A stretch of DNA of 64,000 nucleotides from Lojkania enalia. Taxonomy: Eukaryota; Ascomycota; Dothideomycetes; Pleosporales. The stretch lies in contig ML986597.1 in NCBI GenBank assembly GCA_010094045.1, positions 399,154-463,153 of the forward strand, written 5' to 3'. The notes under the pieces are model-generated. The model was not told the origin of the DNA. It did no database searches and saw nothing but the letters and a program-made list of their open reading frames with translations. Position numbers and translations under genes: made by a program. Below, one piece after another: positions 57,180-64,000 of this stretch. Each line of letters opens with the position of its first letter. Positions within the stretch are counted from its first letter, which is position 1.

Positions 57180-60100
57180 GTTCTTCGGCGGATAAGCCTT
57201 TACGCTACTAAGTTACATTTTAACAAATAGTATCGCAATTAAGCTATCAGGCTTAATTAATATAGGTGCTGGTAGCTACACTCTTATCTATCTACATTAC
57301 CTATATACGATTAAGAAAGGATTTAGAGTATTAATCCGTCGTATAGAACCTATTCCTATTACTAGATATAATAGTCGCCTAAATAGACTAGTAGACGAGT
57401 ACTTTAAAGCAGATCTAGTCCTTAACAGCTACCGCTTATCTACCCACTTTATACCCTATAATACAGGCTGTCACGACCTTATTATCGGTCGAAAGCTACT
57501 TAAGGAGGCCGACGTATAGGTTAATTGTAAGAAATAAGCCCTAAGGTGGGACGATGATAAGTATATTAACTGTAAGCGCGACATCGTCGTACTAATATAA
57601 GGCTTACCTATAGAAGTTAGCTCTATATATTAAGTTAACGCTGACCGTCGCGATTTACTTATAAACGTAGCTCTCCTACAGTAACCTACTAGTCGATTAA
57701 ACTCTCAGCACCTAACCTATAAAGATAATCTTAGGAAAATAACTAAATAGCTTTACCTACAATAGTTAGAGATACTATATTAATAATAGCCGCGCCTATA
57801 AGCTGTCTTATATATAGATCTTATAGCTATAGGCCTAGACATTAACACTATAGGAGTAGCTGGCTTTATACTATATACCTGAGGGAAGGATATTATACTT
57901 AGTTACCTCAGCATCTATAAGATTAACAAGCTTATCTAAGACTATTAAGAGCTTAAGGAACCTAACCCTAAGGAGGAGCTCCGACAGCTTATTAAAGAGA
58001 AGTTACCCTCACTATTATATACAGGTGCTATTCTGGCTTACTTCTTAAAGAAGAATTCTAACGTCCTACCCCTATATCGCGACGGCGTTAACTATAATAT
58101 TAAACTAACAGCCGAGAATATACTAATATTAAGCCCGCTATATAGCATATCGCTCGAGTAGCTGCAGCTTATAAAGGCCTACCTAGAGAACTATCTCTGC
58201 TGTAGCTTTATCACGTACAGCAACGCGTCGTATACCTTACCTATCCTATTTACTAAGAAGTCTAGAGGAGGGTAGTATTTTTACGTTAACTATTAACGAC
58301 TTAATACTATTACTAAGAAAGATACCTATCTAATTCTATTAATTTAGAAGATATTTATACGGTTAGTACGCGCGCGAGTATTTATAAAGTTTAATATATA
58401 ATAAGCTTTCTACTGTATATAATTAATAGAAGATATTAAAGACCTAACTACGTTCCGGATGTAATATAGCAACTATAAGTATTACATACTACCCTTTAGA
58501 TTATATAATAGCCCGGCTACATTTCAGTAATATATTAATAAGGTGCTATACGGCCTACTTAACAACTTCTATACCGTATATTTTAACGATATCCTTATCT
58601 ACTTAGAAGACCCTTTTAAATATAAGTCGTACGTTGCTCAGGTGCTGTAGCATCTTAAGAATACTAGCTTATAGGCTAATATTAAGAAGAGCGAGTTTGC
58701 TGTTACTTAAATAAAGTTTCTAGGCCTAATTATTAGTATATAAGGTATCTAGAAGAATCTAGAGAAGGTCGCTGTAGTATAGGACTGGCTAGTACCTATA
58801 TCAGTTAAGAGCCTTTAATCCTTCCTTAGCTTCTACAACTTCTATTAGTTGTTCTTAAAGGACTACGGACGAGTTATACAACCCCTTATAAAGCTACTTA
58901 AGTAAGGCGCCTAGCACGCTTTTAGTAAACGTGAGCTTACCGCCTTCTAGTAAACTAAGAACCTTATACTATCAGATAATATCCTAGCCTACTACTCGCT
59001 GTATAGATAGACCTATATAGAAACTAACGCAAGTAACGGAGTAATAGCCGGAGTACTATTATAGTTATAAGATAACAGCCTCTAGCGCCCTATCGCGTTC
59101 TTTTCAAAGACTATAAGCGCGCCTTAGATAAACTATAATATATACGATAAAGAGATGCTTATAGTTATTTAAGGACTTTATAAATAGCGCTTGTAGCTTA
59201 TTAGCTTATAGACGACTAAGCCTTTCTATGCGATTACCGACCATCGAGTACTTAAGTACTTCTTAATAAAGCGAGAGTTTACTCTAAGATAGATATACTA
59301 GGCAATATTTGTCGCCGACTTTAACTTAACGCTGACCTACCGACCGGGTTCTACTAATGTTGTAGCTGATGCGCTGTTACGTAAGCAGGAAGAGCTTAAG
59401 ATGTAAAAAGAGAAGGATAAAGCAGCGCGTACGCGAGCCTTCCTTTTAGCCGAATAGATTAACGTTAATCTAATAGAGGTTGCGGTTAACTACCTAGCTA
59501 AACTGGCAGACGACGGCCTGCGTAGCTAATTGTTCGAAATCGCCATCTTTAATACTCTTATAAGTCCTCCCCAGCTTAACAATTTATATATGTTGATCGA
59601 CCGCATCCTTGAAGTTAATTAGAATTATGTTAGCCTATAGCTATACTAGAAAAAAGCTGCCTCTAGCAAGCCGGCGTAATAGGCGCTTACTAGCGACGGC
59701 CTACTTATATATAAAGGTAAGCTGTTCGTCCCTAATATTAACTTCCTAAGAACCTACCTTATCCGAGTAGTATATGCTATATAGGTAACAGCCCATCTAG
59801 GTAAAAGGAAGATAGGACGGCTGCTTTAAGATTGCTACTACTAGCCTAATATAAGTAAGAATGTTAACACGTATATAGCTGCCTGTAAAGCCTATTAATA
59901 GAGCTATATCCCGTGCGATAAGACTCCGGGACTATTAAAATTGCTGCTAATTCTAGATTAAGCTTAATAAGACGTCTTAATAGATTTTAAGTTATTTCTA
60001 ATAGATAAAAAAGGGTACGACAATACTTTCGTTGTTGTTAACTAACTAAGTAAGTACTACTTCTTACTACCCTATTATAAGACTACTATAGTAGTATAGG

Positions 60101-61100
60101 CAGCTGATATATACTATTGCTATATCTAGCGCGTATTCGGACCGCCTAGGTTAATAGTCTTTAACCGAGGACTTTAATTTATCTCTATATTTATAGATAA
60201 GCTCTATCGCCTTATAGGCGTTAAGTAGAAACTCTTAACAGCCTATTACGCTTCAACTAATAGTAATATAGAAATTGTAAACTAGTATATCGACTAACGC
60301 CTACGCCCCTTTATTAACTACTATTAAGATAATTGGTTAGACCTACTGCCCTATATAGACTAGGCTTAAGCTATCCTACCGTATAATACTACTAGTCTAT
60401 CTCTATATAAAGTCGAGTTCGGCTATTAACCTATCTATTACTAGAACTAGGAGGAGCGTATATAAAGCTTATCTATAGTCTATAAGTAGATATCGCGCGA
60501 GAAAGCTTAGGACTATACTAAGACCTGTTACAATGTTATAAAGCTTACTACTAAGATTGTTTAAAAAGGGATCGCTTATATATAGGAGTAATAAGCTTAG
60601 TAGGCGAATAAGAAGTGTAGAGAGTTGGATTTTATAGTAGGAGACTAGGTCTATATTACACCTAAGGGCTTTACGACTAGCCGACCGAGTTAGAAGCTGG
60701 ACTAGCAGATATATAGACCCTATCCTATCGTCGGAATAAAAGGCTACTTCTATTACTTAAGGCTGCCACCGTATATATATATATATAACGTCTTCCACGT
60801 AGATTAGCTATAAAAAGCCGCCCTAGAGTTACTACCAGGCTAAATTAAGCCTGAGGAGCTACCGATTAAAGTTAATAGAAACCCTAAGTAGCCTATAGAG
60901 GAGATACTTAATAGTTATATTAATCGCGGCCGCCTATAGTATAGGGTATCCTAAGTAGCTTACAACCCTAATCCTACCTAGTATAATACCTAAGGCTTTA
61001 TCAGCGCTCTATATAAAGTAAGAGACTATTACACAGCCTACCTAGAGAAGATAGGCCTACTAGCGCGACTTAACATCTAGATATAAGTATAAGAAGCAGA
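57180..61100 (+). pseudogene. Element D pol relic: protease, RT, RNase H, integrase, chromodomain
   Basis: Protease active site LINIGAGS with Asp-to-Asn at 57259-57261, and HDLIIGRKLLKEADV near 57,470. RT: KDTYLILLI, YYILPFRLYNSPATFQ near 58,480, catalytic box Y-F-N-D at 58579-58590 (first Asp now Asn). RNase H: E-T-N-A-S near 59,020, YDKEML near 59,145 and VVADALLRKQ near 59,360. Integrase: HLGKRKIGRLL near 59,795, ACKAY, IDFKLFLIDKKGYDN near 59,980, FNRGL near 60,155 and TNSNIEIVN near 60,260. C-terminal chromodomain relic IEEILNSYINRGRL then VAYNPNPT near 60,900-60,990. Dozens of RIP stops. Confidence 0.9.
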
Positions 61101-61210
61101 TAAGAACCTATAGGTAATAGATAAGGATAATAAAGCTAGTTTAACTATTAAAACCCAGAAATCGCGAAGGAGGAATAGATAGTTTAAAAGATTTAGGGAC
61201 GAGCCTCCTT

Positions 61211-61224
61211 ATAAAGGGGGGTAA
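61211..61224 (+). promoter_or_regulatory. Polypurine tract of element D
   Basis: AAAGGGGGGTAA immediately before the right LTR; almost the same as the tract of the 43-49 kb element, pointing to related lineages. Confidence 0.8.
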
Positions 61225-61437
61225 TATAATAACCCTACGTATACGTAGGTTATAATAGGTTATATAACCGCGTGAAGCTCTACGCGCCTTAGTAGAAAGA
61301 TACTTTATTCCGAAAAGTACGGTATATAAACGCGAGGATCCTATAGACCTTTCTCCTCCCTATCTTAATATAGCTAAAATAGAGCTAATCTACCTTATTA
61401 ATACTCTGCGATATAAGAGCCTATACCCGTCCTTATA
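61225..61437 (+). repeat. Right LTR of element D
   Basis: 213 bp, starts TATAATAACCCTACG and ends CCTTATA. Pairs with 54928-55140. Confidence 0.9.
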
Positions 61438-62657
61438 GTACGTACTTATAATTAGCGTACTCTTATTAGAGCGTTTATATCTAAGTAAGTTCTTCTCTAA
61501 TATATTCTATAATATTCTTTATCTTATTAACTAGTCTATTAGCTTTTTAAGCTATTAGGGACTATTTTAGTAGTTAATAGATTTTTATAAGTAGTTTAAA
61601 ACTTATTTAAAGGTACTAGCTAAAGTAGGTTAGAAATAGGGAGACTTTTATTAATTTAAATACTATATTATTTACTTTAAACTATACTATTAGCAGCTAT
61701 TCAACCTAATTATCTTATTTATAGCTAGTATAGACTTAGAGAACTTATTCTATTACTATATTAACGTTCTCTATCTAACTATTAATCTTTAAATAGAAGC
61801 TAGTTAATATATATATATTAATTTATAGCTGTTTATATAGCTCTTAGTAGAAAGTAGAGATAAACTATATTCTATAGTTAGATATAATAGTATATAATAG
61901 TTTATAGTAAACCTATATATAATAATAAAATAGTTAAATAATATTAGAAGCTTTAATTCTTATATATAATATTAGGTATCTATACTTATTAAGTTTATTA
62001 ACTATTACTATAATATTTATATAACCTTTTAATTCTAATAGATTAGTTATAAAGTTTATAGAAATATTTTAAAACCTTTATTTAAGTATAGATAATAGTT
62101 TTAGTAATCTATAATATTTCTCTCTAGAAATCTTACTTCTTTAATATATATAATAATAGTCTATATATTATTATATTAAGTCGAATATCTTTAACTAATA
62201 GTACTTATATTAGAGTAGTTTTAAGGTCTTTTCTTAACTAGGGTATTTATTAGACGATAAGTTATAAATAATTTATAGCAGCTTAAACTTTAACTTATTA
62301 TAGTCTAGTATTATAAATCGATTTTAATAGTATAGGTAGTTATTATACTTTTTATAATTAGCTAAAGTTAAGAGTTTAAATTAATAGGTTTCTTTTTTTA
62401 GTAACTTTAAAGTATCTTAAATTAGATTATTATTTAGGTATTTTTTATTAATAATTTCTATAATCGATCGGCCTATTTCTATCTATTAGAATAGTTTAGA
62501 ACGAAGTAATATCTATTAATAACCTTTATAAGCCTCTTCTTATATAAGCTTATTTTATAACCTTTAAGTTAAGGTATTAGGTTTTTCTCTAAGTTTTCTA
62601 GGTTAATATATAATACTAAAGTTAAACCTTAATAGATATTTTAACTAATAGACCTAT
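61438..62657. other. Unassigned RIP-degraded DNA
   Basis: Very A+T-rich with almost no CA or TG. No motif recognised. It ends where inverted arm 2 begins. Confidence 0.3.
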
Positions 62658-62699
62658 TAGTAGGCTGGTAAATAGGGTATATAGTACCTTACCTAGGTT

Positions 62700-62850
62700 A
62701 AGGTTGGGTTCGGGGTTCTTAGCGCTGGGGTTAGGGTTAAAGTAGGGTTCTTAGCGTTGGGGTATAGGTTAGGTAGAGGTTCTTAACATTAAGGTTGAGG
62801 TTAGGGTAGGGTTCTTAGCGCTGGGGTATAAGGTTAAGGTAGGGGTACCC
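62700..62850 (+). repeat. Degenerate telomere-like tandem repeat, arm 2
   Basis: Four units of about 32 bp built on GGTTAGGGTTAAAGTAGG plus GTTCTTAGCG(C/T)TGGGG; GTTCTTA recurs near 62,715, 62,747, 62,780 and 62,811. Contains TTAGGG motifs but is interspersed with non-telomeric bases, so it is not a canonical telomere. Confidence 0.9.
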
Positions 62851-62879
62851 TATAGGGTTCCTCTATAATTACAGGAAAT

Positions 62880-62947
62880 AATTATATATTATATATTTAT
62901 TATATATTACATATTATATATTTATTATATATTATATATTAAATATT
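62880..62947. repeat. AT-rich minisatellite, arm 2
   Basis: Mirror of the 36462-36540 block; repeated ATATATTTATTATATATTA-type units next to the telomere-like repeats. Confidence 0.85.
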
Positions 62948-63031
62948 TATTACTGTAAATTATTATAGTAGAGAACTAGTTTTATTTAAAGTAGCCTTTT
63001 CTAAGCCTAAGACTACCTAAGAATTATAACT

Positions 63032-63557
63032 CTAATCTAATAGAAGACTAAACTTCTTATAGTATCGCTTTACTAAATATACATCCTTATTTTAGATAGT
63101 AACCCGCTTTACGTGAATTGTATTTATATTATAGTCTAGTATAATTAGTATTATACAGTATAAATTATATAAAAAATAACATACCTTTAAAGAACCTAAC
63201 GAGAAAAGCCTTAGTAAACTCTTAGAGAGCCTTAATTACGCTCCGTTGCTAACGCATCTTACTACTATAGGTATCCTCCTAAACTACAGTAGTAATTTTA
63301 CGGATTAGCCGCGAAAAAGGGAGCTTTTAAAGGAGGAGTTTAGTACTCTTCTAATATTGTTTAATCTGTCGAAGTGCGACGGCTATATTCTATTAGTATA
63401 TAACTGTAATAAAAACCTGTAATAACTTACTTCTAGAGTAATAGCAACGCTTTACTAGCGTAGGCTTTACTAATGCAGGTGCCTTACGAGCTGATTTAGC
63501 GGCGAGCTGCTTTCGGGGAAACTTGCTACCTGTTAAAACGATTTTAGATCGTGCTAT
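63032..63557 (-). pseudogene. Divergent histone H3-like gene relic, copy 2 (CenH3-like core)
   Basis: Three exons on the minus strand: 63557-63431, 63382-63185, 63135-63032; introns of 48 and 49 bp with GTAAGT and GTATGT donors, TACTAAT branch sites and TAG acceptors. 143 codons including the stop, close to H3 length. Tail: ARSK then, after only seven residues, FPRKQLAAKSARKAPA; canonical H3 has ten residues there, and the segment around K9 is lost. Core: SR-TVALRQIKQY, then KLPFSRLIRKI, then 21 residues before ALQEF (16 in ordinary H3, about 18 in centromeric H3), then KAFLVRFF, D-x-N...IHVKRVTI and KD-x-x-L. The stop before Q in loop 1/helix 2 could be TGG, giving the R-W-Q seen in CenH3, or CAG. 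The start is ATA from ATG. About six internal RIP stops. Histone identity is strong; CenH3 versus H3 variant is inference. Confidence 0.9.
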
Positions 63558-64000
63558 TCCTCGAGTACAAGATATTACGTGTTAATAGTAGTAGAGTAGA
63601 GTGGTTAACGTTAATAATTAAGGTTGGTAGTATGAAGCTAAGTTGAGGTTTGTTGATAGATACCCAAAATGTAAATATGGATGCTAAGACACGCACGTGC
63701 TAAGAGCTAGTACCAAATTAGGATTATAAAGTAAAGCTAATAAGGTGTTTAGGCGTGCATTATAAGAATACTATGATAAAAAACTGTAATAACTTACTAT
63801 CTTATAGAACTAGCAGTGCGCTTTTTAGTAATAGTTTTTTATACTAAACCGACTAATATTTTATATTTATTTAGATGTGTATATATTTTGTTATTATTTC
63901 TATCTAATCTATACTAGTAGGTGGCACGTGCGCTCGTCGCGTTGAGCCTAATACCCTACTACAATTCTTCTTCCTACTATACTCTTATTAGCACAACCCT

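Larger units (their letters stand above)
54928..61437 (+). mobile_element. Ty3/Gypsy chromovirus, full length, decayed (element D)
   Basis: Two 213-bp LTRs (54928-55140, 61225-61437) bracket gag, protease, RT, RNase H, integrase and chromodomain relics; the purine tract lies at 61211-61224. Moderately RIP-mutated: many CG, GC and some CA/TG remain, so it is younger than element B but older than the 43-49 kb copy. No target duplication could be recognised. Confidence 0.9.
62658..64000 (-). repeat. Inverted repeat arm 2 (matches 35409-36758 in reverse), runs off the window
   Basis: Reverse complement of arm 1, with telomere-like repeats, AT minisatellite and H3-like gene in mirror order. It keeps far more C and G, especially from 63,230 onward, and is therefore the better guide to the original sequence. 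The match persists to base 64000. Confidence 0.9.

Noticed and set aside
1..64000. tRNA genes
   Set aside because: No convincing B-box or cloverleaf was noticed; a tRNA scan would settle it.

Overview
This window looks like a heterochromatic, gene-poor block from a filamentous ascomycete (Pezizomycotina). Four things point there. Most of the window is very A+T-rich and almost lacks CpA and TpG while TpA is everywhere, which is the footprint of repeat-induced point mutation (RIP). The transposon set is typical of such fungi: Ty3/Gypsy chromoviruses, Copia, a Tad-like LINE, pogo/Fot1 and hAT elements. There is a HET-domain NOD-like receptor relic. Small introns keep fungal GTAAGT / TACTAAT / TAG signals. 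Because RIP removes TG, ATG starts are nearly gone, and because it turns CAA, CAG and TGG into stops, most genes here are visible only by reading through TAA/TAG codons. Nearly every 'gene' is therefore a relic.

Layout. 1-1.57 kb: 3' end of a chromovirus (A). 2-3.9 kb: Copia pol relic. 4.1-6.3 kb: LINE relic. 7.4-12.7 kb: unidentified minus-strand coding relic. 13.1-13.8 kb: Gypsy integrase fragment, cut by a complete but decayed chromovirus (B, 13.77-20.91 kb, both LTRs). 23.3 kb: solo LTR with a sister copy at 52.9 kb. 24.6-30.0 kb: unidentified relic, then a HET/NB-ARC/TPR receptor pseudogene with twelve 126-bp TPR units. 30.8-34.0 kb: hAT relic. 34.1-36.8 kb: a small intron-bearing gene relic facing a histone H3-like gene, followed by telomere-like repeats. 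36.8-40.3 kb: unidentified, less mutated coding relic. 41.5-42.7 kb and 50.1-51.6 kb: two internally deleted pogo elements with long TIRs. 43.4-49.4 kb: a young chromovirus with TSD, LTRs, PPT and an uninterrupted 1000-residue RT/RNase H/integrase/chromodomain frame; it is the only clearly intact coding region. 53.2-54.0 kb: relic with an 87-bp tandem repeat. 54.9-61.4 kb: another full-length decayed chromovirus (D). 62.7-64.0 kb: inverted copy of the 35.4-36.8 kb segment, including a second histone H3-like gene.

The most striking item is the pair of divergent histone H3 relics (35859-36384 + and 63032-63557 -). They have identical two-intron structures, lack the segment around H3 K9, and have a lengthened loop 1 reminiscent of centromeric H3. 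They lie in an inverted, repeated, telomere-motif-bearing segment inside RIP heterochromatin. The second is the receptor pseudogene. The third is the RIP gradient inside the young chromovirus, where the 5' LTR differs from the 3' LTR by about 40 changes that are all C-to-T or G-to-A in the same copy.

The elements do not form a pathway. They record successive layers of insertion and RIP, with chromodomain-bearing retrotransposons, which are expected to target H3K9-methylated chromatin, as the main settlers. All family assignments come from reading frames and motifs by eye; no database search was run.
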